Below, in pieces: positions 32,803 through 41,558 of a DNA stretch of 64,000 nucleotides (within the stretch, counting starts at the first letter, position 1; every line of letters begins with the position of its first letter). Source of the DNA: Nocardia sp. CDC159 (GTDB taxonomy: Bacteria > Actinomycetota > Actinomycetes > Mycobacteriales > Mycobacteriaceae); NCBI RefSeq assembly GCF_023740735.1, contig NZ_JAMRXH010000017.1, positions 62,001 to 126,000 on the forward strand, read 5' to 3'. Below the pieces are notes generated by a model, which saw only the letters and a program-made list of their open reading frames with translations, was not told where the DNA came from and made no database searches. The position numbers were made by a program, and so were the translations under genes.

Positions 32803-33336
32803 TCACCTGTTACGACGGCGCGGCAGACGGAAAGTCATCGGTGCGGGGTCACGGAGTCGGATTCGTTCGCGAGGCGCTGCCAGCAGCGCGGCCAGGCCGA
32901 GGGCGGGCAGCAGGACCACCGACAGCAGGCTGAGAACGTAGCTGCCGGTCGGCATTTCGCCGGGCTTGTGCGCGACGTGGTAGATCAGGTGGATGGTGCC
33001 GAAGACCAGCCAGCCCAGCCCGGCGACCCGGGCCAGCAGGCTGTCGCCGTAGTAGAGCGCGGCGGCGGTCACGGCCGTGAGGCCGAGGAAGAACGCGCCC
33101 ACATCGGTGGCGAGATGATGGTTGTAGGGCCCGTCCACCGACACCCAGGTCAGCCCGAATCCGGGGAAGCTCCGATACCAGGATTCCGGCGCGAGCGCGG
33201 CCCACAGGCCGGTGAACAGCCCGATCGCCACCAGCGCACCGAGGCAGATCTGGGTGATCAGCCACCGCCGCCGGTTCACGTCCAGCCGCATCCGCACCCG
33301 CAGGTTGTCGCCCGCACGTTGCACCGAGATTCGCAT
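32803..33336 (-). CDS. Four-helix membrane protein, unknown function
   Basis: A 177-residue protein with four predicted membrane helices: ICLGALVAIGLFTGLWAAL, VGAFFLGLTAVTAAALYYG, AGLGWLVFGTIHLIYHVAH and VLSLLSVVLLPALGLAALLAA. Between helices 1 and 2 lies FPGFGLTWVSVDGPYNHHLATD, an outer loop typical of DUF4345-like actinobacterial proteins. Both ends are Arg-rich and probably cytosolic. GGGAG precedes the ATG. It is transcribed away from the FdhD gene region and has no clear functional partner. Confidence 0.7.
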   Translation of the reverse strand: MRISVQRAGDNLRVRMRLDVNRRRWLITQICLGALVAIGLFTGLWAALAPESWYRSFPGFGLTWVSVDGPYNHHLATDVGAFFLGLTAVTAAALYYGDSLLARVAGLGWLVFGTIHLIYHVAHKPGEMPTGSYVLSLLSVVLLPALGLAALLAAPRERIRLRDPAPMTFRLPRRRNR

Positions 33337-33421
33337 CGGGTTCTCCCGTTCGCCGTCGCAGTCCGGTAGCAGTTACGGTAAGTCGACCAGTGTCTGTGAA
33401 CAAGCGTTCACGGAACTCGGT

Positions 33422-34237
33422 TCAACGGATCTTCAGGCGATGGGCCGCGCAATAGACGTTCATGGTCTCCCCGCGCACGAATCCGGCCAGGGTGAGCCCG
33501 GATTCGACGGCCAGATCGACGGCCAGCGAGCTCGGCGCGGAGACCGCCCCCAGGATCGGGATGCCCGCCATGACCGCCTTCTGCACCAGCTCGAACGACG
33601 CGCGTCCGCTGACGACGAGCACGAGATCGTGGGCCGGAATCCGGCTCTCCCGCAGCGCCCAGCCGATCACCTTGTCCACGGCGTTGTGCCGCCCGACATC
33701 CTCGCGCACCGCCAGCACCGAACCATCGGCGGCGAACAGCCCGGCCGCGTGCAGGCCCCCGGTGGCATCGAAAACGCTTTGGCGCGAACGCAACAGATCC
33801 GGCAGGCTGGCCAGGATCTCCGCATCGACCAGCGGCCCCTCCGCCGGAATCGGAAACCGCGTCCGCGTGCGCACCTCGTCCAGCGCGGTCTTCCCGCACA
33901 GTCCGCAGGCGCTGGTAGTGAGGAAATTCCGCCCGAGAATCGGAGTGGGTGTGCGCAATTGGATGTCGAGCACGTTGTAGGTGTTCTGGCCGTCGGCATC
34001 GGTGCCCGCGCAATAGCGGGCGGAGACGATGTCCTCGCGCGAGCCGATGATGTTCTCGCTCAACAGGAATCCGTGCGCCAGATCGATATCGCTGCCGGGC
34101 GTGCGCATGGTGACCGTCAGCGAACGTCCGTCGACCCGCAGCTCCAGCGGCTCCTCCACCGCCAGGGTGTCGGGTCGCTCGGTGTTACCGGCGGGGGAGA
34201 TGCGCACGGTCCTGCGGCGCGCGGTCACTCTGCTCAC
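33422..34237 (-). CDS. fdhD: Formate dehydrogenase sulfurtransferase FdhD
   Basis: FdhD (271 residues) transfers sulphur from IscS to the molybdenum cofactor so that the formate dehydrogenase becomes active. The catalytic pair is in SACGLCGKTALDEV (Cys near residue 112 and 115). VEEPLELRVDG, HGFLLSENII, GGLHAAGLF and VREDVGRHNAVDKVIG are family hallmarks, and the C-terminal VSGRASFELVQKA completes the domain. GTG 34237 follows a GAGG-type site; the frame stays open further upstream without homology. It lies directly downstream of the fdhF-like gene, with a 73-nt gap, in one transcription unit, as in M. tuberculosis Rv2899c-Rv2900c. Confidence 0.95.
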   Translation of the reverse strand: MSRVTARRRTVRISPAGNTERPDTLAVEEPLELRVDGRSLTVTMRTPGSDIDLAHGFLLSENIIGSREDIVSARYCAGTDADGQNTYNVLDIQLRTPTPILGRNFLTTSACGLCGKTALDEVRTRTRFPIPAEGPLVDAEILASLPDLLRSRQSVFDATGGLHAAGLFAADGSVLAVREDVGRHNAVDKVIGWALRESRIPAHDLVLVVSGRASFELVQKAVMAGIPILGAVSAPSSLAVDLAVESGLTLAGFVRGETMNVYCAAHRLKIR

Positions 34238-34310
34238 GACGGCACCTCGCTGGCGCTCGGTGCCGCCGTGAGCAGGCCACGCCGTGTCCATGGTTCGCTC
34301 GCAAGCTCGC

Positions 34311-36605
34311 TCACGCCGACGTCCGCTCCAGCCGAATCGTGACCGCTTTGGACACCGGCGTATTGGACCGCTCGGCCACGTGATCCAGCGGTACCAGCGG
34401 ATTGGTCTCCGGATAGTAGGCGGCCGCATTGCCGCGCGGGGTCGAATACGGCACCAGGCGGAACCCGTGCACCCGCCGCTCGCTGCCGTCGGTCCACTCC
34501 GACACCAGGTCCACCAGCTCGCCCTCGGCGAAACCGAACGCGGCGATATCCTCCGGATGCACGAGAACCACCTTGCGCCCGTTGTGGATTCCGCGGTAAC
34601 GGTCGTCGAGGCCGTAGATCGTGGTGTTGTACTGATCGTGGCTGCGCAGCGTCTGCAGGATCAGCCGCCCCGGCGGCACCGGCAGCCAGGTCAGCTCGTT
34701 GACCGCGAAATTGGCCTTCCCGGTGGAGGTCCGGAATTCGCGGGCATCGCGCGGCGGGTGCGGCAGCTGGAAACCGTTGCGCTCGCGCACCTTCCGGTTG
34801 TAGTCCGCACAGCCGGGCACGACCCGGGCGATGGCGTCGCGGATCGCGTCGTAGTCGCGGCGGAACCGCTCCCACGGCACCGGATGATCGGGCCCGAACA
34901 GCTCGCGCGCCAATTCGCACACGATCGCGACCTCACTGCGCAGCTGATCGCTGACCGGGGTGAGCCGTCCCGTCGACAGATGCACCATCGACATCGAATC
35001 CTCCACCGACACCTGCTGTTTCACCCCATCCTGCACGTCAAGATCGGTGCGGCCGAGGGTGGGCAGGATCAGCGCGGTGCGCCCGTGCACGACATGGCTG
35101 CGATTGAGTTTGGTGGAGACCTGCACGGTCAGCTCGCAACCGCGCAGCGCCGCCTCGGTGACCTCGGTGTCGGGAGTGGCCGAGACGAAGTTGCCGCCCA
35201 TGCCGAAGAACACCTTCGCCCGCCCGTCGCGCAGCGCGCGAATGGCCGCCACGGTGTCGTAGCCGTGGCGGCGCGGGCTGTTGATGCCGAATTCGGAATC
35301 GAGTGCGGCCAGGAAGGTTTCGGGCATCTTCTCCCAGATGCCCATCGTGCGGTCGCCCTGCACATTGGAGTGGCCGCGCACCGGGCACACCCCCGCGCCG
35401 GGCTTGCCGATCATGCCGCGCAGCAACAGCAGATTGGTGATCTCCTCGATGGTGGCCACGCCGTGGCGCTGCTGGGTCAGCCCCATCGCCCAGCAGACGA
35501 TGGTGGCCCTCGATTCGGCCAGCAGCCGCGCGGTCCGCGCGAGCTGTTCGCGGGTGAGGCCGGTGGCCTGCTCGACGACGCCGAGATCGACCGCGCGCAT
35601 ATGCTTTTCGTATTCGGCGAAGCCCGCGGTGTGCGCGTCGACGAAGGCGCGGTCGACGACGGTGCCGGGCGCGCGGTCCTCGGCCTCGAACAGCAGTCTG
35701 GCCAGTCCCTGGAACAGCGCCATATCACCGCCGAGGCGGATCTGGAGGAAGTCGTCGGCAATGGTGATGCCGGTGGTCAGGCCCTTGATCGTCTGCGGAT
35801 CGCGGAAACCCATCAGCCCGGTCTCCGGCAGCGGGTTGACCGCGATCACCTTGGCGCCGTTGTCCTTTGCCGTGCCCAGCGCCGACAGCATGCGGGGATG
35901 GTTGGTCCCAGGATTCTGCCCGGCCACGATGATCAGATCGGCCCGGGCGAAATCATCGATCGAGACCGAACCCTTGCCGATGCCGATCGAGGAGGTCAGC
36001 GCGGTGCCGGAGGATTCGTGGCACATATTGGAGCAGTCCGGCAGATTGTTGGTGCCGAAGCTGCGGACCAGCAGCTGGTAGAGGAACGCCGTCTCGTTGG
36101 CGGTGCGGCCGGAGGTGTAGAACACCGCCTCGTCGGGAGAGGCCAGGCCGCGCAACGTATCCGCGATGAGGCGGTAGGCCTCGTCCCAGCCGATGGGGGA
36201 GTAGTGCGTGGCGCCGGGACGCAACACCATCGGATGGGTGAGTCGACCCTGCTGGCCGAGCCAGTACCCGGATCTGGTCGCCAGCTCCTCGATCGAATGG
36301 TCGGCGAAGAACTCCGGGGTGACCGTGCGCAGCGTCGCCTCCTCGGCGACGGCCTTCGCGCCGTTCTCGCAGAACTCGGCCGGGCGGCGATGTCCGGTCG
36401 GCTCGGGCCAGGCGCAGCCGGGACAGTCGAAGCCGTGGCGCTGATTGACCCGCGCGAGCGTGCGCGCGGTGCGGATCAGGCCCATCTCCTCGACCGCGCG
36501 CTCGAGCGCCACGGTCACGGCCGTCACGCCCGCCGCGCTGTCCTTCGGCGGCGTGACGGTCACCTGTGTTTCGTCGATGTCGCGGGTCGGCGCGTCGCGG
36601 TGCAT
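34311..36605 (-). CDS. fdhF: FdhF/YdeP-family molybdopterin oxidoreductase
   Basis: This 764-residue protein is a formate dehydrogenase-like catalytic subunit of the YdeP branch. It has FDCPGCAWPEP at 59-69 (Cys61, Cys64) in place of the full C4 iron-sulphur motif. SGRTANETAFLYQLLVRSFGTNNLPDCSNMCHESS gives the cofactor region, with Cys in the position that can ligate molybdenum. VCPVRGHSNVQGDRTMG and the C-terminal MoPterin-binding domain (LILQTLRSHDQYNTTIYG) follow. GAGGAGG precedes ATG 36605. No beta or gamma subunit is adjacent, so electrons must go to an unlinked partner. Its substrate may not be formate. Confidence 0.92.
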   Translation of the reverse strand: MHRDAPTRDIDETQVTVTPPKDSAAGVTAVTVALERAVEEMGLIRTARTLARVNQRHGFDCPGCAWPEPTGHRRPAEFCENGAKAVAEEATLRTVTPEFFADHSIEELATRSGYWLGQQGRLTHPMVLRPGATHYSPIGWDEAYRLIADTLRGLASPDEAVFYTSGRTANETAFLYQLLVRSFGTNNLPDCSNMCHESSGTALTSSIGIGKGSVSIDDFARADLIIVAGQNPGTNHPRMLSALGTAKDNGAKVIAVNPLPETGLMGFRDPQTIKGLTTGITIADDFLQIRLGGDMALFQGLARLLFEAEDRAPGTVVDRAFVDAHTAGFAEYEKHMRAVDLGVVEQATGLTREQLARTARLLAESRATIVCWAMGLTQQRHGVATIEEITNLLLLRGMIGKPGAGVCPVRGHSNVQGDRTMGIWEKMPETFLAALDSEFGINSPRRHGYDTVAAIRALRDGRAKVFFGMGGNFVSATPDTEVTEAALRGCELTVQVSTKLNRSHVVHGRTALILPTLGRTDLDVQDGVKQQVSVEDSMSMVHLSTGRLTPVSDQLRSEVAIVCELARELFGPDHPVPWERFRRDYDAIRDAIARVVPGCADYNRKVRERNGFQLPHPPRDAREFRTSTGKANFAVNELTWLPVPPGRLILQTLRSHDQYNTTIYGLDDRYRGIHNGRKVVLVHPEDIAAFGFAEGELVDLVSEWTDGSERRVHGFRLVPYSTPRGNAAAYYPETNPLVPLDHVAERSNTPVSKAVTIRLERTSA

Positions 36606-36747
36606 GACCCTATCGTCCTCCTCCCGTCGGAAACCCGACAATCGGGCGGTTCTCCCCCCGATCGGCGGCCGGTCGCGCGAGGATCGATGCCGACATCCGG
36701 GTCGTCGGATCGCACCGGCCCGGTTACCAGGACGAACGAGGATGCAC

Positions 36748-37149
36748 ATGATCAGCAGGATTGGCGCCGGACTTCTCGCGGGCACGGTGGGCGCGGCGCT
36801 CGTCGCCCTGGCCGCGCCCGCGAACGCCGCGGTCTCCCAGCTCTCGTCGACTCCGAATCTGGCCTTCGGTTCGGCGACCAACTACGGCACCGGGTGCCAC
36901 TACACCCTGCGGGCCACCGTCACCGAACCGGTCGGGCGGGTGGCCTTCTTCGACAACGGACAGCTGATCGGCTGGGCTCGATCCGGCGGGGCGTACGCGC
37001 TCATCGACTGGATTCCGCGGACCGAGGGCCGTCATATCCTGGCCGCGGTACAGGAGAATCAGACCCCCGACATTCCGGCCGCGACCCTGGAGTTGTCGGT
37101 CGGCCGCGGTATCGACCTGCTCGGCGCGTGCAATGTATTCGGTGGCTGA
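36748..37149 (+). CDS. Small secreted protein with Ig-like fold
   Basis: A 133-residue exported protein. Residues 1-27 are a Sec signal peptide (MISRIGAGLLAGTVGAALVAL, then AAPANA before AVSQ). The mature part, about 105 residues, contains YTLRATVTEPVGRVAFFDNGQLIGWARS and TEGRHILAAVQENQTP, which resemble a bacterial Ig-like (Big_3-type) sandwich, with one Cys pair (CHYTLR, GACNVF) that may form a disulphide. GAGG at 36738-36741 fits ATG 36748 better than ATG 36742. It is divergent from the fdhF gene. The function is unknown. Confidence 0.7.
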   Translation: MISRIGAGLLAGTVGAALVALAAPANAAVSQLSSTPNLAFGSATNYGTGCHYTLRATVTEPVGRVAFFDNGQLIGWARSGGAYALIDWIPRTEGRHILAAVQENQTPDIPAATLELSVGRGIDLLGACNVFGG

Positions 37150-37260
37150 GGCGGCTGTTCGCCGCTAGCATCGGCGACATGCTGATGCACCGAATCTCTT
37201 AGCTGCGGACCTCGCTTCCACGCCAGAAGTCTGTCCTCAGCCCGATTCGGAGCATCTCTC

Positions 37261-38860
<1,600 letters not shown>

Positions 38861-38865
<5 letters not shown>

Positions 38866-39001
38866 TCGGGTCCGCACCCGCGATCCGGCGGCCTACGCCG
38901 AACTCGAGGATAATGCCCTGGCCGTTTTGCCCAGGGTGCAGCGGTTCGATTCCACGCTGGTCATGAAGCAGGCCGTCGTCGATCGGGCCATCCCGACCTG
39001 A
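38861..39001 (+). pseudogene. 3' remnant of an Lrp/AsnC-family regulator gene
   Basis: In the gap after the ABC-F gene a frame without a start codon ends in a 46-residue peptide whose core is AYAELEDNALAVLPRVQRF, followed by DSTLVMKQAVVDRAIPT and stop TGA (38999-39001). That is the characteristic C-terminal end of actinobacterial Lrp/AsnC regulators (a helix, then LPGVxRxxTSLVMKxVVxxRxLP). The helix-turn-helix and most of the RAM domain are missing, and the frame is closed by a stop at 38858-38860 just upstream. I infer a deletion that removed the 5' part. Confidence 0.55.
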
Positions 39002-39005
39002 CAAC

Positions 39006-39049
39006 AGCGAAACGGGCTCGGAGAGCAGGGTTTCCGAGCCCGTTTCGCT
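39006..39049. terminator. Bidirectional terminator between convergent genes
   Basis: A perfect 17-bp stem pairs 39006-39022 (AGCGAAACGGGCTCGGA) with 39033-39049, with a 10-nt loop and T- or A-rich ends in both orientations. It can stop transcription from the ABC-F side and from the MFS gene. Confidence 0.85.
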
Positions 39050-39070
39050 TGTTCCGCGGCTGTGTGTCGG

Positions 39071-40507
39071 CTAAACCGCCGCGGGGATCAGTTCCGCCTC
39101 CTCGGCCTCGGCCTCGGAGTCCCGGTCCTCGGGACGCAGGCCGAGCAGGGCGGCGAGAATCGTTGCGGCGCAGGCGCCCGCGCCGACCCAGAACGCCACC
39201 GTGAACTGGCCCTCCTCCGGCAGCGGGAGGTGCGGCAGCAGTTTGGCGGTGAGCAGGGTGGTGATGATCGCGCTGCCCAGCGAGCTGCCGACGGTGCGCG
39301 AGATGGAGTTGATGCCGTTGGCGATGCCGCTCTGGTGATGCGGCACCGCGCCCGCGATCAGGGCGGGCATGGCGGCGTAGGCCAGACTGATCGCCGCGCC
39401 GACGACGACACCGCCCCAGATCACCGAGGCGCTCCCATCGTGCGACAGGGCCAGCCAGGCGAATCCGGCCGTGCCGACCAGCCCGGCCAGGGCCAACACC
39501 AGGCGGCCGCCGAGCTTGCCGACCAGGATGCCGCCGATCGGGGCGGCCACCATCGAGGCCAGCGCGGTGGGCAGTAGATATTCCACCGAGGCGCGCAGGA
39601 TCGAGGCCTCGAAGCCGTAACCCGCGACGTGCTTGGGCATCTGGGCCAGATACGAAATGCCCATGAACAGCAGGAACATCGCGAAACCGATGAACATGCC
39701 GGACAGGTTGGTGAACAGCACCGGCCGGTGGGCGAACATCTTCAGATCCACCAGCGGCGCGGCGACCTTGCGCTCGACGATCACCCACGCCACAGCGAAC
39801 ACGATCGAGGCGGCGAAGCAGCCCAGGGTGGCCGCCGAGGTCCAGCCCCATTCGTGGCCCTGCGAGATCGGCAGGAGCAGCAGCACCAGAAAGCCGCCCA
39901 GCGCGACCGCGCCCGGCAGGTCGACGCTGCCCGGATGCCGCTTGCCGGTCGCCGGGACCGCGACCGCGGCCGCGATCAGCGCCAGCACCGACAGCACGGC
40001 GGTGAACCAGAACACGATGTGGTAGTTCGGATCGCTGCCCTTGGTCAGCAGGCCGGTGGCCACCAGGCCCAGGCCGCCGCCGAAGCCGAGGGTGCCGCTG
40101 ACGATCGCCATCGCGTTGTGCAGGCGCGCGTGCGGAATCTCCTCGCGCAGCATGGCCAGCGCGAGCGGGAAGATCGCGGTCGCCACGCCCTGCAGCGCAC
40201 GGCCGACCAGCAGCACGCCCAGCGAATCGGCCAGCGCCGAGACGGTCGAGCCGATCGCGGCCACCACCAGCACGGCCAGCAGGGTGGGCTTCTTGCCGTA
40301 GAGATCGCCGATGCGGCCGAGCAGCGGCGTGCAGACCGCGGCCGAGAGCAGCGTCGCGGTGGTCACCCAACTCACCGACGTGGTGGAAACGTGCAGCTTG
40401 GTGGCGATCAGGCCCAGGATCGGCACGGCCTGGGTCTGCATCACCGTCACGATCATCGCCGCGAATGCCAGGACGCCGGTCAGTAGCGAGCCCTTTCGCT
40501 CCGTCAC
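39071..40507 (-). CDS. MFS drug-efflux transporter, EmrB/QacA type
   Basis: A 478-residue major facilitator protein with about 14 hydrophobic segments, in the DHA2 drug/proton antiporter group. Motif A reads LLGRIGDLYGKKPTLLA (near residues 62-78), and GRALQGVATAIFPLALAML is the motif B region. SGTLGFGGGLGLVATGLL corresponds to motif C. It should export hydrophobic or cationic compounds from the plasma membrane. GTG 40507 is chosen because GGAGG lies 5 nt upstream. It is divergent from a MarR gene, with an operator-like inverted repeat between them. Confidence 0.92.
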   Translation of the reverse strand: MTERKGSLLTGVLAFAAMIVTVMQTQAVPILGLIATKLHVSTTSVSWVTTATLLSAAVCTPLLGRIGDLYGKKPTLLAVLVVAAIGSTVSALADSLGVLLVGRALQGVATAIFPLALAMLREEIPHARLHNAMAIVSGTLGFGGGLGLVATGLLTKGSDPNYHIVFWFTAVLSVLALIAAAVAVPATGKRHPGSVDLPGAVALGGFLVLLLLPISQGHEWGWTSAATLGCFAASIVFAVAWVIVERKVAAPLVDLKMFAHRPVLFTNLSGMFIGFAMFLLFMGISYLAQMPKHVAGYGFEASILRASVEYLLPTALASMVAAPIGGILVGKLGGRLVLALAGLVGTAGFAWLALSHDGSASVIWGGVVVGAAISLAYAAMPALIAGAVPHHQSGIANGINSISRTVGSSLGSAIITTLLTAKLLPHLPLPEEGQFTVAFWVGAGACAATILAALLGLRPEDRDSEAEAEEAELIPAAV

Positions 40508-40526
40508 GGACACCTCCAGATGCTTG

Positions 40527-40579
40527 AGCGCTGATAAGTTTGAAGTATTCAAGTATCTAAGGCTTCAAAGATAAGCGCT
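40527..40579. promoter_or_regulatory. Inverted-repeat operator region between MFS and MarR genes
   Basis: TTGAA-GTA-TTCAA (40540-40552) is a perfect short palindrome. It sits inside larger imperfect arms: AGCGCT...TTTGAAG (40527-40532, 40539-40545) mirrored by CTTCAAA...AGCGCT (40563-40569, 40574-40579). MarR proteins bind such AT-rich repeats, so this is the likely site at which the divergent MarR controls both genes. Confidence 0.6.
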
Positions 40580-40593
40580 GTCAATCGTGGAGG

Positions 40594-40599
40594 TAGGAT
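40594..40599 (+). promoter_or_regulatory. -10 box TAGGAT of a leaderless transcript (MarR gene)
   Basis: TAGGAT ends 7 nt before ATG 40607, just downstream of the inverted-repeat operator region. A GGAGG at 40588-40592 is too far from the ATG to be a good Shine-Dalgarno. Confidence 0.45.
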
Positions 40600-40606
40600 C
40601 GCCGCT

Positions 40607-41047
40607 ATGAGCCCGGCCACAACCCAGAGCGCATTGGCATTGTTGATTGCCCGATTCGTCACGGCGTACATGCACGACTTCCTCACCGCGGCCGAGGGGC
40701 ACGGGCTCACGTTGACCCAGGCCAAGCTGCTGTTGGCGCTGAACGAGCCGCCGGGGGAGCAGCCGATGCGCGCGCTGGCGGCGCAGCTGGCCTGTGATCC
40801 GTCGAATCTGACCGGTGTGGCCGATCGCATGGAGGCGCGCGGGCTGGTGCGGCGCACGGTGAATCCGTCGGATCGGCGGGTGAAGTATCTGGCGGCGACC
40901 GAGGAGGGCCGCGCGCTGGCCGACGGCATCCGCGCGGCGCAGGTGCGGACCTACAAGGCGCTCGCCGAGCTCACCGGCGAGGAGGAACTCCTGCTCGAGG
41001 GCATGCTCGAGCGCCTGGTACCCAAGCTCGAGGCCCGGGAGGACTGA
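40607..41047 (+). CDS. MarR-family repressor of the adjacent efflux pump
   Basis: A 146-residue MarR protein. Its core is GLTLTQAKLLLALNEPPGEQPMRALAAQLACDPSNLTGVADRMEARGLVRR, with the recognition helix near 65-80, and the wing TVNPSDRRVKYLAATEEGR. It is divergent from the MFS gene over a 99-bp region with an inverted repeat, the usual arrangement for a drug-sensing repressor controlling itself and the pump. The C-terminal dimerisation helices are complete. Its inducer is unknown. Confidence 0.9.
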   Translation: MSPATTQSALALLIARFVTAYMHDFLTAAEGHGLTLTQAKLLLALNEPPGEQPMRALAAQLACDPSNLTGVADRMEARGLVRRTVNPSDRRVKYLAATEEGRALADGIRAAQVRTYKALAELTGEEELLLEGMLERLVPKLEARED

Positions 41048-41060
41048 GTCTTCGGCCCCT

Positions 41061-41558
41061 TTATTCGGTGAAACGCTCCAGGGCCAGGGCGCTTTCGCGC
41101 CATCGCGCGGGGAAGCCGGGCCCCAGCCGCGCCGACATATCCGCGTGGCGCAGCGGCTCGCGGCAGTGGGCGCACACCACTTCGGCGTGGGTGTCGTGGT
41201 CGCAGGCGGTGTGGTGCAGCACGACCGGCGCGCCGGATTCGGAGGCCAGCCAGCGGTCGCCCCAGCGCATGATCGCGGCCAGCACCGGGAAGAAGTCGAC
41301 CCCCTTCTCGGTGAGCCGGTATTCGTAACGGGCCGGGCGGTCCTGATAGCGCACCTTCGCCAGCATGTCCTCCTCGACGAGGCGATTCAGCCGTTGGCTC
41401 AGCACATTGCGGCTCAGTCCGAGCCCCCGCTCGAAATCGTCGAAACGCGTGGTGCCGTAGTACGCCTCGCGCAGGATCAACGGCGTCCACCAGTCGCCGA
41501 CGAGGTCGACGGTGCGGGCGACCGAGCAGGGCCAGTTCGCGAACGTGGTGCGTTTCAT
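41061..41558 (-). CDS. HxlR-family regulator with Cys-rich C-terminus
   Basis: A 165-residue winged-helix regulator. The HxlR core is SVARTVDLVGDWWTPLILREAYYGTTRFDDFERGLGLSRNVLSQRLNRLVEEDML (residues about 12-66), then YRLTEKGVDFFPVLAAIMRWGDRWL. Past the usual end it has HHTACDHDTHAEVVCAHCREPL (near 120-141), whose His and three Cys could bind zinc or sense thiol stress. Its ATG overlaps the stop of the upstream molybdopterin enzyme gene by 4 nt (ATGA), so the two are translationally coupled, which is unusual for a regulator and an oxidoreductase. Confidence 0.88.
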   Translation of the reverse strand: MKRTTFANWPCSVARTVDLVGDWWTPLILREAYYGTTRFDDFERGLGLSRNVLSQRLNRLVEEDMLAKVRYQDRPARYEYRLTEKGVDFFPVLAAIMRWGDRWLASESGAPVVLHHTACDHDTHAEVVCAHCREPLRHADMSARLGPGFPARWRESALALERFTE

